Source of the DNA: Aeromonas enteropelogenes
Lineage (GTDB): Bacteria > Pseudomonadota > Gammaproteobacteria > Enterobacterales > Aeromonadaceae
NCBI RefSeq assembly: GCF_000819845.1
Contig: NZ_CDCG01000002.1
Coordinates: forward strand, 1 to 64,000
Direction of reading: 5' to 3'
DNA length: 64,000 nt
This document shows, piece by piece, positions 1 to 10,465 of the stretch. The first letter of the stretch is position 1. Each line of letters opens with the position of its first letter. Under the pieces are notes generated by a model. That model searched no databases. It was not told the origin of the DNA and was given only the letters and a program-made list of their open reading frames with translations. A program made the translations under genes and the position numbers.

Positions 1-1
1 G

Positions 2-160
2 GCGGGGGCCTTGCTGGGGGGCTGGATCATCGAGCGGTGGAGCGGGCAATGGCTCTACCTGCTGATGACCCTGCTCTGTGTCGTGACCTTCATGCTCTAT
101 GAATGGGGAGCCAGGTTGCAGGGGCGCAGGCCGTCGTCCCCCGTGCTGGAGCAGGGTTAA
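2..160 (+). CDS. C-terminal end of a membrane transporter, probably MFS (partial)
   Basis: The window opens inside this gene. The reading frame starting at base 2 is open for 52 codons and ends with TAA at 158-160. The visible part has a glycine-rich stretch (AGALLGGWIIE), then a hydrophobic segment (LYLLMTLLCVVTFMLYEW) typical of a last transmembrane helix, then a short basic cytoplasmic tail. This resembles the last helix of a major facilitator transporter, but too little is visible to name a substrate. It is convergent with the diguanylate cyclase, whose stop lies 4 bases away. Confidence 0.5.
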   Translation, partial: AGALLGGWIIERWSGQWLYLLMTLLCVVTFMLYEWGARLQGRRPSSPVLEQG

Positions 161-164
161 GAGA

Positions 165-1247
165 TCAGTGGGTGTTGCCCGGGTTGACCTCCTTGAGCGC
201 CTTCTTGGCGGCATACATGCGTTCGTCGGCAAGGCGGATGAGACTCAGGCCATCGTCGTAGCGCTCCGGGCCTGTCTGCACTATGCCGATGCTGAGGGTG
301 ATGTCTTCCAGCTGTTCCTTGAGAGTCTTGGTGAGCCGCTTGAGGTAGATGTCGCGGGCCTGTGATTCGCTGCAGTTGGGCAGGATCAGGCAGAATTCGT
401 CCCCGCCATAGCGAAAACAGCTGTCTTCGGTGCGAGAGACTTTGCGAATGCAGTTGCCCACGACCCGCAGGATCTCGTCCCCCCGCTGGTGCCCCTCCGT
501 GTCATTGATTTGCTTAAAGTTGTCTATATCGAGATAGGCGATGGCCACGGGCTCGGCCCGGCGCTGACAGGTGCGCAGGGTCAGCAGCAAGCGCTCCTGC
601 AGATGGCGCACATTGAGCAATCCGGTCAAGGCATCGGTGCGATTGAGCTCCTCCAGCTGCTGGGTACGCTCGCGCACCTTCTCCTCCAGCAGTCTGGCGT
701 AGTTGTCCGATTTCTCCTTGGAGGATTCGATCTCCGATACCAGGCTGCGGATATAGGTCTCGAATACCAGGGTGATGTCGAACAGAAACAACTTGTCGAG
801 AGCGGTCAGCATGGCGATGCGATCCGCCTCTTCGCTTATCTGGTCGAAGATGTCTTCAATGAGCAGCGCCTTGAGGGTGTTGATGGCGGCAAGATAGAGC
901 TTGGGTTCCACTCCGATCCGCTTGTGTACCAGCCCGATCCGCAGCCGGTTGTTGACGTACTCCAGATCGTAGAGGCCGCTGAACAGGTCGAGGATGTAGC
1001 GGCGCTGGGCCGTGCGCAGCCGGGTCAGGGTATCGGCGTCGCCGATCAGCAGGGCAATCTCGGTGATGGCAGTTTGTTGCTGGTAGAACTGATCCACCAG
1101 GGTATCGATACGGGGTTCTATATTGCCGTGATAGCTGCCGAGCAGGTTGGCATCCCGTTCGGTGAACAGCAACAGCGCTTTGCGATGGGCAATTTCGAAT
1201 TCGGTGATGCGCATCTGTTCGAGCAGGGTCTGTTCGGTTGGATTCAT
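165..1247 (-). CDS. Globin-coupled sensor diguanylate cyclase (GGDEF)
   Basis: A 360-residue cytoplasmic protein predicted to make cyclic-di-GMP from two GTP. Residues about 15-165 look like a globin-coupled sensor (protoglobin) domain, with the likely proximal haem histidine at His108 in RIGLVHKRIG. A coiled linker (about 165-203) leads to the GGDEF domain, with the intact motif GGDEF at 281-285. An RxxD inhibitory site (R272-D275) sits five residues before it, so product inhibition is likely. The start at 1247 is preceded by GAGGA about 7 bases upstream; the longer frame upstream lacks family similarity. Globin-coupled cyclases such as DosC sense oxygen, so an oxygen-to-c-di-GMP role is inferred from the family. 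Confidence 0.88.
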   Translation of the reverse strand: MNPTEQTLLEQMRITEFEIAHRKALLLFTERDANLLGSYHGNIEPRIDTLVDQFYQQQTAITEIALLIGDADTLTRLRTAQRRYILDLFSGLYDLEYVNNRLRIGLVHKRIGVEPKLYLAAINTLKALLIEDIFDQISEEADRIAMLTALDKLFLFDITLVFETYIRSLVSEIESSKEKSDNYARLLEEKVRERTQQLEELNRTDALTGLLNVRHLQERLLLTLRTCQRRAEPVAIAYLDIDNFKQINDTEGHQRGDEILRVVGNCIRKVSRTEDSCFRYGGDEFCLILPNCSESQARDIYLKRLTKTLKEQLEDITLSIGIVQTGPERYDDGLSLIRLADERMYAAKKALKEVNPGNTH

Positions 1248-1428
1248 TGTTGTCCTCTGTCCATGGCGACGCCGTCGTCCGGCGGGGAATGCGGTGCAGA
1301 TAAAGCCGTGATGGCAATTGATATTGTAGTCAGTTGAATGAGAAGGGGCCTTAATGACCCCCAAACTATGAGGGCCATGGTGTGGACTATTAGTCGATGG
1401 AGGATAAAAAGTAATTAAAAACAGAGCA

Positions 1429-1782
1429 TTAGAAAGTAAGGACCTTGTCGGCGGCGAGCGTCCACTGGGCCAGCATCGGCAGGGTGCCCACCTCGATCCC
1501 TTCGATGAGCGGCAGCGCCGTGATGCCGCGCGCATCGGTACAGGTCTTGCACAGCCGTATAATCACCCCCTGGGCCAGCAGGATCTCCAGCATCTGGCGC
1601 AGATTGTACCCCTCGGCCGGGGCCTGACCCGCCAAGGCTGCGCTCACCGCGTCCGACATCAGAAACAGTTTCAATGTGATGCCACCCTGTTCATTGAGGG
1701 CGATGGCCAGTCGCAGGGCATTGAACAGGGATTCACTGCCGTAGGGGGCACCGTTGGCGATTACGACAATATCTTGCTTCAT
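1429..1782 (-). CDS. DsrE/DsrF-like family protein
   Basis: A 117-residue soluble protein of the DsrE family. These are small Rossmann-like proteins, some of which relay sulfur through conserved cysteines. The N-terminus (DIVVIANGAPYGSESLFNAL) and the central motif LCKTCTDARG are typical of the YchN/YrkE-like subgroup. Two cysteines, in CKTC, could carry sulfur. I chose the ATG at 1782 because GGAG lies about 8 bases upstream and the product then begins like family members. It is on the same strand as the diguanylate cyclase but 181 bases away, so probably not the same transcript. Confidence 0.75.
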   Translation of the reverse strand: MKQDIVVIANGAPYGSESLFNALRLAIALNEQGGITLKLFLMSDAVSAALAGQAPAEGYNLRQMLEILLAQGVIIRLCKTCTDARGITALPLIEGIEVGTLPMLAQWTLAADKVLTF

Positions 1783-1944
1783 AACAGACTCCAGCTTGCA
1801 AAAGCGACATTGTAGAACCAACGGGAGAGGGATGGCGTGACTCAGTACAACTTCTGTCGCACCTGTTTCCCGTCGTCTTGACCCGGCCTCGGATCGAGGT
1901 TTTTATGGGCAGCTCGAAAAGCAGATATAACCGGGTGGATCCTG

Positions 1945-2340
1945 ATGTGGAAGATGATAGGTGCGAGCCTGCTGTTGCTGGCGGGCCAGGCCTATGGCAG
2001 CCAGGCTGTCGGCTGCAAGGCTCGTTTGAAGGCGGTCGATGAACAACTGGTTGAGGCTAAAGCTCAAAAAAATGGCGACAGAGTAGCTGGGCTGGAGCGG
2101 GCAAAACGCAATATTCAGGCCTACTGTAGCGACGAAGGGCTTTACCGGGAGCAGCAACAACGGGTGGCAAAGATGCAGCAAGAGGTGGATGCGTATCTGA
2201 GTGAATTGCAACAGGCGCGTGTTGCCGGCAGACCGGACAGGGTAGCCGACAAGCAGGGCAAGCTTGATGCTTCCCAGCTTCGCCTGCTGGAGGCCGAACG
2301 CGAGCTGCTGGCGCTGCAGCAGCTGATTGGAAAGTCCTGA
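1945..2340 (+). CDS. DUF1090 family periplasmic protein (YqjC-like)
   Basis: A 131-residue protein with an N-terminal hydrophobic signal sequence ending around AYGS, so probably periplasmic. The mature part is helical and charged, with two conserved cysteines (VGCKARL and AYCSDEG) and the family pattern in which GLERAKRN precedes the second Cys. DUF1090 includes E. coli YqjC; its biochemical role is not established. A second ATG at 1954 could also serve as start; neither has a strong ribosome binding site. It stands alone, convergent with the yfhL repeat region. Confidence 0.75.
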   Translation: MWKMIGASLLLLAGQAYGSQAVGCKARLKAVDEQLVEAKAQKNGDRVAGLERAKRNIQAYCSDEGLYREQQQRVAKMQQEVDAYLSELQQARVAGRPDRVADKQGKLDASQLRLLEAERELLALQQLIGKS

Positions 2341-2361
2341 GCAGTAGCCGAAAGACACAAA

Positions 2362-2388
2362 ACAAGGCCGGGATATCCCCGGCCTTGT
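2362..2388. terminator. GC-rich hairpin between convergent units
   Basis: An 11-bp perfect stem (ACAAGGCCGGG with its complement) around a 5-base loop. It lies just after the DUF1090 stop and just beyond the last yfhL repeat, where transcripts from both strands would end. Neither side has a strong T-run, so it may terminate weakly on both strands. Confidence 0.55.
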
Positions 2389-2394
2389 CGCATT

Positions 2395-4225
<1,831 letters not shown>

Positions 4226-4482
4226 GTCGGACTCTTATGTCTGATTGCAAATCAGGACGGCGCCACCTGATGGCGTCGTATGGGTTGAGCGGGGCTCGAG
4301 CAGCTTCTCGATGCACCACGACCCGGCGGTGTCTCCATGCTGCACGTTCACAGGGGAGGCACCGGAAACACGGGGTGCGAGATTGTACTCGTCCCTACGT
4401 CATCATGCAATTTAGCAGGGGGCGCCGGGAAGGCGCGAGCTGGCATGCCAGCCGCGTTTTGGGGACAGAGCCTGGGGGCAGA

Positions 4483-4764
4483 TCAGTGAGCGAGATGCAA
4501 CTGGGGAAAGTGGCTGTTCATGAAGTGGCGGGGAACGCGGCCATTGCCGGCCTTGGCCAACCACTCCCAGTTCAGCTTCGGAGAGCCCGCCTTGAAGCGC
4601 TGGTAGGCAACCCCCTGATGCACCGTCAGGAACAGGGTGGTAGGCAGCCCCAGCTTGTTGCTGTAACGCACCATCAGATCCCCCTGATAGCGGCTGACCC
4701 TGAGCTTGAGTGCCTGCAATGTGAGTCCGTTGGCATGACCATCCTGGTCCCAGACTTCAAACAT
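4483..4764 (-). CDS. Small conserved-looking hypothetical protein
   Basis: A 93-residue soluble protein with no family I recognise. It begins MFEVWDQDGHANGL and has several aromatic residues, no signal peptide and no membrane segment. GGAG lies about 10 bases before the ATG, and codon use resembles neighbouring genes, so it is probably real. It sits between the trhP promoter region and the tRNA-Tyr operon terminator, transcribed with neither in an obvious operon. Confidence 0.6.
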   Translation of the reverse strand: MFEVWDQDGHANGLTLQALKLRVSRYQGDLMVRYSNKLGLPTTLFLTVHQGVAYQRFKAGSPKLNWEWLAKAGNGRVPRHFMNSHFPQLHLAH

Positions 4765-4870
4765 GATATGAAGACTCCAATGAAGATGTGTCCACGATGC
4801 GCAATAGCCAGGGTTTTGACAAGTGTCAGATCTGACAGCAAGCAGAGGATAGGCGAGGAGCCAAAAAGCG

Positions 4871-4895
4871 AAAACCCGGCGCAGGGCCGGGTTTT
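4871..4895 (-). terminator. Rho-independent terminator of the tRNA-Tyr operon
   Basis: A 10-bp stem (AAAACCCGGC with its complement) and 5-base loop, followed on the minus strand by a run of five T (complement of 4863-4867). It lies 10 bases beyond the last tRNA-Tyr gene, as expected for the operon end. Confidence 0.8.
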
Positions 4896-4904
4896 CTTGA
4901 ATGA

Positions 4905-4989
4905 TGGTGGAGGGAGAAGGATTCGAACCTTCGAAGGCAGAGCCGTCAGATTTACAGTCTGATCCCTTTGGCCGCTCGGGAACCCCTCC
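4905..4989 (-). tRNA. tRNA-Tyr (GUA), third copy in the operon
   Basis: 85 nucleotides, with the long variable arm expected of bacterial tRNA-Tyr, anticodon GTA in CTGTAAATC, and an encoded CCA end. The acceptor pairs GGAGGGG with CTCCCTCC plus A. The T-arm GGTTCGAATCC is canonical. It is identical by eye to the two upstream copies. Confidence 0.97.
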
Positions 4990-5020
4990 ACAGGGGCACT
5001 ACACAAATTGTTCAGGAAGA

Positions 5021-5105
5021 TGGTGGAGGGAGAAGGATTCGAACCTTCGAAGGCAGAGCCGTCAGATTTACAGTCTGATCCCTTTGGCCGCTCGGGAACC
5101 CCTCC
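5021..5105 (-). tRNA. tRNA-Tyr (GUA), second copy in the operon
   Basis: Identical by eye to its two neighbours: 85 nucleotides, GTA anticodon, long variable arm and encoded CCA. It is separated from each neighbour by a 31-base spacer of unrelated sequence. Confidence 0.97.
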
Positions 5106-5136
5106 ACGGGGTATTTTCCTGATTGTTGCACTTGAA

Positions 5137-5221
5137 TGGTGGAGGGAGAAGGATTCGAACCTTCGAAGGCAGAGCCGTCAGATTTACAGTCTGATCCCTT
5201 TGGCCGCTCGGGAACCCCTCC
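5137..5221 (-). tRNA. tRNA-Tyr (GUA), first copy in the operon
   Basis: The promoter-proximal copy, again 85 nucleotides with GTA anticodon and encoded CCA. A promoter-like sequence lies 16 bases upstream of its 5' end. Confidence 0.97.
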
Positions 5222-5236
5222 CCAAGTGCGAGGCGC

Positions 5237-5264
5237 ATACTAACAGATCCTTGGGCTTTGTGAA
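5237..5264 (-). promoter_or_regulatory. Sigma70-type promoter of the tRNA-Tyr operon
   Basis: On the minus strand, TTCACA, a 16-base spacer and TAGTAT, followed by the GC-rich discriminator GCGCCTCGC. That discriminator type is characteristic of stringently controlled stable-RNA promoters. The tRNA-Gly promoter at 26527 has almost the same discriminator. Confidence 0.6.
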
Positions 5265-5420
5265 CCCCTTGCGAACCCTTCTGGCAGTAAAAAGTGACTG
5301 TTCGTCGATTTTTTGATACATCCCGCTCAAATTTCATGCTTATCAGCAAGTTGTGTGCTGTTTTTCTGCACAATGCGCATCGGTTACCTGTTCTGCGGGA
5401 ATGAAAAACAGCATAAAAAA

Positions 5421-5449
5421 ACAAGGCCGCCCTTAATCGGCGGCCTTGT
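5421..5449 (-). terminator. Rho-independent terminator of astB
   Basis: An 11-bp stem (ACAAGGCCGCC with its complement) around a 7-base loop, followed on the minus strand by TTGTTTTTTT-like sequence. It begins 15 bases after the astB stop. Confidence 0.85.
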
Positions 5450-5463
5450 GCTGCGAGGCAGGC

Positions 5464-6801
5464 TCAGCGTTGGAACGGGTAGACGGAGCCGAGTTTGAGG
5501 ATCTGGGTCAGCTCGTCCAGTGCATTGCGGGACTCCATCACCAGGGCCGGATCCCGCAGATCGTCCAGGGTCAGGCGATCGCGGTAGTGACGTTCCACCC
5601 AGGCGTCCAGACGGGCGAACTGGGCATTGTTGATGAGGCAGGCCGGATTGACGGCGGCCAGCTCCTCGTCATTCATGGCGACCCGCAGTCGCAGGCAGGC
5701 GGGTCCGCCGCCGTTGCGCATGCTCTGCTTCACGTCCATGTAGTGCACCTGCTTGATCGGGGTGCCCTGGGTCAGCAGCTTGTCCAGATAGGCTGACACA
5801 GCCGGGTTGTCGCGACACTCGGTGGGGGCGATGATGGCCATTTCGCCCGAGGGCAGGGTCAGGATCTGGGTGTTGAACAGATAGGATTTCACCGCATCCA
5901 GCACGGAAACTTCCGCCGTCGGCACCTCGATGAAGTGCAGGTCCCCTTCGCCAAACTTGGTGCGCACCTCGGCCAGCGCCGACTCGGTATTGAGGAACGC
6001 CTGCTGGTGGAAGAAGAGCACGTTCTGGTTGCCCACCGCGATCACGTCGTTGTGGAACACCCCCTGATCGATCACATCCGGGTTTTGCTGGATGAACACC
6101 ACGCTCTCGTCACCAAGGCCATGGAGACGGGCGATGGCCTGGCTCGATTCCAGGGTCTGACGGGCCGGGTAGCGCTTGGGCGCGGGGTGGGAGAGATCAA
6201 AGGCGCTGCGACCGTAGACGAACAGCTCGACCCCCGCCTCGCCATAGGCACGGCACAACCGGGTGTGGTTGGCGGCCCCTTCATCGCCGAAGTGATCGTT
6301 TTCCGGCAGGTGGAGGTGGTGGCTGAAGTGGCGCTCGTTGTTGAACACGGCGCGCAGGATCCGGCCGGTAACCTCGGGCTCCAGGGAGCGGTGGAATTTG
6401 TTGGTCAGGTTGGCGGGGGTGAAGTGGATGCGGCCATCCTGGGTGTCGGCACTCGGTGATACGGTGGCGGCGTTGGCTGTCCACATGCTGGAGGCCGAAT
6501 AGCAGGCCGCCAGTACGGCAGGGGCCTGTTTGGCAGCCTGTTCCAGCACTCTGGCATCGTTGCCGGTAAAACCGAGGCGGCGCAGGGTGGCGAGATCCGG
6601 CCGCTCCTGCGGGGCCAGCACCCCCTGGGTCATGCCAAGTTCGGTCAATGCCTTCATCTTGCGCAGCCCCTGTTTGGCCGCCTCCTTGGGATTGGAGGCT
6701 TCCTGGGCATTGCTTTGGGAGGCGACGTTGCCGTAGGAGAGGCCGGCGTAGTTGTGGGTCGGGCCGACCAGACCGTCGAAATTGACCTCGAAGTGCTTCA
6801 T
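5464..6801 (-). CDS. astB: N-succinylarginine dihydrolase
   Basis: A 445-residue enzyme of the arginine succinyltransferase pathway; it converts N2-succinylarginine to N2-succinylornithine, CO2 and ammonia. The N-terminus [21 protein letters not shown], the segment DEGAANHTR and the active-site region [11 protein letters not shown] (catalytic Cys369) all match AstB. Length is the family norm. The ATG at 6801 is chosen because AAGGA lies about 10 bases before it; an in-frame ATG at 6810 abuts that site. None of astC, astA, astD or astE is nearby, so here astB is a separate unit ending in its own terminator. Confidence 0.95.
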   Translation of the reverse strand: MKHFEVNFDGLVGPTHNYAGLSYGNVASQSNAQEASNPKEAAKQGLRKMKALTELGMTQGVLAPQERPDLATLRRLGFTGNDARVLEQAAKQAPAVLAACYSASSMWTANAATVSPSADTQDGRIHFTPANLTNKFHRSLEPEVTGRILRAVFNNERHFSHHLHLPENDHFGDEGAANHTRLCRAYGEAGVELFVYGRSAFDLSHPAPKRYPARQTLESSQAIARLHGLGDESVVFIQQNPDVIDQGVFHNDVIAVGNQNVLFFHQQAFLNTESALAEVRTKFGEGDLHFIEVPTAEVSVLDAVKSYLFNTQILTLPSGEMAIIAPTECRDNPAVSAYLDKLLTQGTPIKQVHYMDVKQSMRNGGGPACLRLRVAMNDEELAAVNPACLINNAQFARLDAWVERHYRDRLTLDDLRDPALVMESRNALDELTQILKLGSVYPFQR

Positions 6802-7144
6802 TGAGTACATCCTTTCGATTTTTATGATGGGTAGCGGTTCCTTCCGCGCGCAATGCGTCGGGGTGGGGCCATTATAAAGAGATTTTATGTTTTTGTAACA
6901 ACCCGATAACCATCCTCTGTTTTTATGTCGTTTCAGATATAAAAAGAGGAGCGGTATGGCAGAAAATTGAAAAAGCGGTTGCGTCTGGCCCGCACCCTTC
7001 GCATTAATAAATAAAGAAGCATGGTAGTTCGGGCTGGTCTGGCAAATTTGTTCACAAGATTGCTTTTTCTCGTCAAATCTCTTATACAGCCCCACAAAAC
7101 CGCACACCAACCCCGTCGGGTGCAATGAGGATAATAGTTACAGC
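6802..7144. promoter_or_regulatory. Divergent promoter region between astB and topA
   Basis: A 343-base AT-richer gap between divergent genes. For topA a good sigma70 promoter is visible at 7060-7088: TTGCTT, 17-base spacer, TATACA. That gives a leader of about 50 bases. For astB no single promoter stands out. No ORF or structured RNA was recognised here. Confidence 0.55.
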
Positions 7145-9766
7145 ATGGGCAAATCACTGGTCATAGTGGAGTCTCCGGCCAAGGCCAAGACGATCAACAA
7201 ATATCTGGGCAAGGACTACGTGGTGAAATCCAGCGTCGGTCATGTTCGCGATCTGCCTACCAGCGGCAGTGCCAGCACCGAGCCCAAGAAACCTGTCATT
7301 CGCGGCATCAAGTTGAGCGAATCCGAGAAGGCGGCCAAGGAGCGCAAGGCCCTGTTCGCCCGTATGGGTATCAATCCGACCGCAGGCTGGCAGGCCAACT
7401 ACCAGATTTTGCCCGGCAAGGAGAAGGTGGTCAGCGAGTTGCAGAGTCTGGCCGAGAAGGCCGACACCATCTATCTCGCAACCGACTTGGATAGAGAGGG
7501 GGAAGCGATCGCCTGGCACTTGCGCGAGATCATCGGTGGCGATGACAGCCGCTACAAGCGCGTGGTGTTCAACGAGATCACCAAGAGCGCCATCCAGGAG
7601 GCCTTTGCCCAGCCGTCTGAGCTGAACATTCACCGCGTCAACGCCCAGCAGGCCCGTCGTTTCCTCGACCGGGTAGTGGGTTACATGGTCTCTCCGCTCT
7701 TGTGGAAGAAGCTGGCTCGCGGCCTCTCCGCCGGCCGGGTGCAGTCGGTCGCGGTGCGTCTCATCGTCGATAAAGAGCGCGAGATCAAGGCGTTCGTGCC
7801 GGTGGAGTTCTGGGATCTCAACGCCGATCTGCTGACCGGTGATAAAGCTGATCTGCGGATGGAAGTGGTCAGCCGCAATGGCGCCGACTTCAAGCCGGTG
7901 ACCCAGGCCGAGACCTTCGCCGCCGTGGCCGCTCTGGAAGGGGTCGACTACAAGGTGGTGAACCGGGAAGACAAGCCGACCGGCTCCAAGCCGTCCGCTC
8001 CCTTCATCACTTCGACCCTGCAGCAGGCGGCCTCCACCCGTCTGAGCTTCGGGGTGAAGAAGACCATGATGATGGCACAGCGTCTCTATGAGGCGGGTTA
8101 CATCACCTATATGCGTACTGACTCCACCAACCTCAGCAAAGAGGCGGTCGACGCGGTGCGTGAATACATCGGCGAGCAGTATGGCGCAGCCTATCTGCCG
8201 GCCGAGCCGAATCTGTACGGCGCCAAGGCCAATGCCCAGGAAGCCCACGAGGCGATCCGTCCCTCCAGCGTGCAGGTGACTGCCGAGATGCTGGAAGGGA
8301 TGGAGCCGGACGCCATGCGCCTCTACGACCTCATCTGGCGCCAGTTTGTGGCCTGCCAGATGACACCTGCCCAGTACGACTCCTCGACCCTGACCGTCAA
8401 GGCGGGCGAGTTCGAACTCAAGGCCCGTGGTCGCACCCTGCGTTTCGCCGGTTGGACCAAGGCGCTGCCCCCCATGGGCCGCAAGGGCGAAGACAGCCAG
8501 CTGCCGGCGGTGACTGTGGGTGAGGTGCTGAAACTGGTCAAGCTGGATCCGCGCCAGCACTTCACCAAGCCGCCCGCACGCTTTACCGAAGCGGCGCTGG
8601 TGCGCGAGCTGGAGAAGCGCGGCATCGGCCGTCCTTCCACTTACGCTTCCATCATCTCCACCATCGTCGATCGCGGTTATGTGCGGGTCGAGAGCCGCCG
8701 TTTCTTCGCCGAGAAGATGGGGGAAATCGTCACCGACCGTCTGGTTGAGAACTTCGTCGAACTGATGAACTACGAGTTCACTGCCAAGATGGAAGACAAG
8801 CTCGATGGCATCGCCGAAGGGAGTCTGGAGTGGAAGAAGGTGCTGGATGCCTTCTACGCCGAATTTACCCAGGAGCTGGCGCAGGCTGACAAGGCACCGG
8901 AAGAGGGGGGCATGCGTGCCAACCAGATGGTGCTGACCGACATCGATTGCCCGGATTGCGGTCGCAAGATGGGGATTCGCACCGCCACCACCGGCGTCTT
9001 CCTCGGCTGCTCCGGCTACGCATTACCGCCCAAAGAGCGCTGCAAGAAGACCATCAACCTGGTCTCCGCCGACGAGTTCGTCTCCGCCACCGATGGTGAC
9101 GAGGCCGAAACCGATGCCCTGCGCGCCAAGCACCGCTGCGGCGTTTGCGGCACCGCGATGGATGCCTACATCATCGATGACAGCCGCAAGCTGCACGTCT
9201 GTGGCCGTAACCCGGATTGCGACGGCTACGAGATCGAGAAGGGCCAGTTCAAGCTCAAGGGCTATGAAGGGCCGAGCATTGAGTGCGATCGCTGTGGCTC
9301 CGAGATGCAGCTCAAGAACGGCCGCTTTGGCAAGTACATGGGCTGCACCAACGAGACCTGCAAGAATACTCGCAAGATCCTGAAAAATGGCGATATAGCA
9401 CCGCCGAAAGAGGATCCGGTGCCGCTGCCCGAGCTGAAATGCACCCAGTCCGACGCCCACTTCGTGCTGCGTGACGGGGCGGCCGGTCTGTTCCTGGCGG
9501 CCAGCAACTTCCCCAAATCCCGCGAAACCCGCGCGCCCTTGGTGGAAGAGCTCAAGCGCTTCAAGGATCGCATATCGGCCAAGCACAAGTACCTGGCTGA
9601 AGCACCGCAGACCGACCCGGACGGCAACCCCGCCATCGTGCGCTTCAGTCGCAAGACCAAGGAGCAGTACGTGATGAGCGAGGTTAACGGCAAGGCAACT
9701 GGCTGGACCGCCCACTACGACAACGGCACCTGGCAACAGAGCTTGCCAAAAGCGAAGAAAGCCTGA
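7145..9766 (+). CDS. topA: DNA topoisomerase I (type IA)
   Basis: An 873-residue omega protein that relaxes negative supercoils by passing strands through a transient 5'-phosphotyrosine break. The TOPRIM domain is at the N-terminus ([17 protein letters not shown], with the acidic motif [10 protein letters not shown]). The active-site tyrosine is Tyr322 in YITYMRTDS. The C-terminal third has three four-cysteine zinc ribbons, beginning [19 protein letters not shown] and CDRCGSEMQ, then a basic tail. Length and domains match E. coli TopA. The start has a GAGG about 12 bases upstream and matches family N-termini. The gene is single, followed by its own terminator. Confidence 0.98.
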   Translation: MGKSLVIVESPAKAKTINKYLGKDYVVKSSVGHVRDLPTSGSASTEPKKPVIRGIKLSESEKAAKERKALFARMGINPTAGWQANYQILPGKEKVVSELQSLAEKADTIYLATDLDREGEAIAWHLREIIGGDDSRYKRVVFNEITKSAIQEAFAQPSELNIHRVNAQQARRFLDRVVGYMVSPLLWKKLARGLSAGRVQSVAVRLIVDKEREIKAFVPVEFWDLNADLLTGDKADLRMEVVSRNGADFKPVTQAETFAAVAALEGVDYKVVNREDKPTGSKPSAPFITSTLQQAASTRLSFGVKKTMMMAQRLYEAGYITYMRTDSTNLSKEAVDAVREYIGEQYGAAYLPAEPNLYGAKANAQEAHEAIRPSSVQVTAEMLEGMEPDAMRLYDLIWRQFVACQMTPAQYDSSTLTVKAGEFELKARGRTLRFAGWTKALPPMGRKGEDSQLPAVTVGEVLKLVKLDPRQHFTKPPARFTEAALVRELEKRGIGRPSTYASIISTIVDRGYVRVESRRFFAEKMGEIVTDRLVENFVELMNYEFTAKMEDKLDGIAEGSLEWKKVLDAFYAEFTQELAQADKAPEEGGMRANQMVLTDIDCPDCGRKMGIRTATTGVFLGCSGYALPPKERCKKTINLVSADEFVSATDGDEAETDALRAKHRCGVCGTAMDAYIIDDSRKLHVCGRNPDCDGYEIEKGQFKLKGYEGPSIECDRCGSEMQLKNGRFGKYMGCTNETCKNTRKILKNGDIAPPKEDPVPLPELKCTQSDAHFVLRDGAAGLFLAASNFPKSRETRAPLVEELKRFKDRISAKHKYLAEAPQTDPDGNPAIVRFSRKTKEQYVMSEVNGKATGWTAHYDNGTWQQSLPKAKKA

Positions 9767-9771
9767 TGAAC

Positions 9772-9797
9772 AAGAGGCCCCGATACGGGGCCTCTTT
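9772..9797 (+). terminator. Rho-independent terminator of topA
   Basis: A 10-bp stem (AAGAGGCCCC with its complement), a short GATAC loop, then TTTGTTTATT. It starts six bases after the topA stop. Confidence 0.85.
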
Positions 9798-9863
9798 GTT
9801 TATTGGAGGCGATATACTGAGAGCCGGCTGCAAGGAGTGCAGCGTTGGAACAAGGAGGTTGTG

Positions 9864-10028
9864 ATGGAGATTAGCGAGATCCGTCCGGGCATGAATTATC
9901 TGACTCGGGAAGGGGCGGCCTATGTGCTGGAAGTGGACAGGCAGAGCTTGCTGGTGCTGGTGCAGCGCGAGGATGAAACCATTCCGGTGCAGGTGCGCAG
10001 CGATGCCATCCTGGCCTTGCTGGAGTAG
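9864..10028 (+). CDS. Small hypothetical protein (54 aa)
   Basis: A 54-residue soluble protein beginning MEISEIRPGMNYLTREG. A very strong ribosome binding site (AAGGAGGTT) sits 5-7 bases before the ATG, which supports translation and decides this start over the longer frame from 9837. It is rich in Val, Leu and Glu, and a small beta-barrel fold is plausible, but I recognise no family. It is convergent with the alkyltransferase-like gene. Confidence 0.6.
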   Translation: MEISEIRPGMNYLTREGAAYVLEVDRQSLLVLVQREDETIPVQVRSDAILALLE

Positions 10029-10046
10029 CGTCGCCCCGTCATCTCG

Positions 10047-10400
10047 TCAAAACGGTAACAGGAAAAGCAGCTCGGCGAGATCGGGCTGCCACTGCCACTC
10101 CCGCATCCTGACTCGCCCGCCTGTCACCACGACTCCCTCCTCTTGCAGGCGCCCGGTCTGCTCTGCAAATCCGTTCGATCCTTTTGGCAGCGAAATGGTG
10201 CCGCCGGCCCCTATCACCCTGTGCCAGGGCAGCACCTTGTCGGTTTCCCGCAGCACCTTGCCCACCAACCTGGCGCGCCCTGGCAGGCCGGCCAGATCGG
10301 CAACCTGACCGTAGCTCGCCACCTTTCCCGGCGGGATCAGGGCGATGATGGCCTCGATACGGGCGATCTTGTTGGTTGGCAAAGAGGCGGTGATGGACAT
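10047..10400 (-). CDS. Alkyltransferase-like (ATL) DNA-binding protein
   Basis: A 117-residue homologue of the DNA-binding domain of O6-alkylguanine-DNA alkyltransferase. The helix-turn-helix region IPPGKVASYGQVADLAGLPGRAR is intact. The active-site motif PCHRV reads PWHRVIG, with Trp59 in place of the acceptor cysteine. That is the hallmark of ATL proteins such as E. coli YbaZ/Atl1, which bind O6-alkylguanine and hand it to nucleotide excision repair without removing the alkyl group. A repair-signalling role is therefore inferred, not methyl transfer. Confidence 0.88.
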   Translation of the reverse strand: MSITASLPTNKIARIEAIIALIPPGKVASYGQVADLAGLPGRARLVGKVLRETDKVLPWHRVIGAGGTISLPKGSNGFAEQTGRLQEEGVVVTGGRVRMREWQWQPDLAELLFLLPF

Positions 10401-10465
10401 GGTGTCAGGTTTCCAAAAAGCAGAAGCGCCATTGTGGCGCTTCTGCTGCTTGCCTGACAAGCCGC

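Noticed and set aside
4901..5316. Short repeated frames over the tRNA-Tyr genes
   Set aside because: They translate tRNA sequence; the three tRNA-Tyr genes explain the repeats fully.
7013..7030. ATTAATAAATAAAG as a possible ArgR box for astB
   Set aside because: Symmetry to the TGAAT/ATTCA arms is poor; not enough to call an operator.
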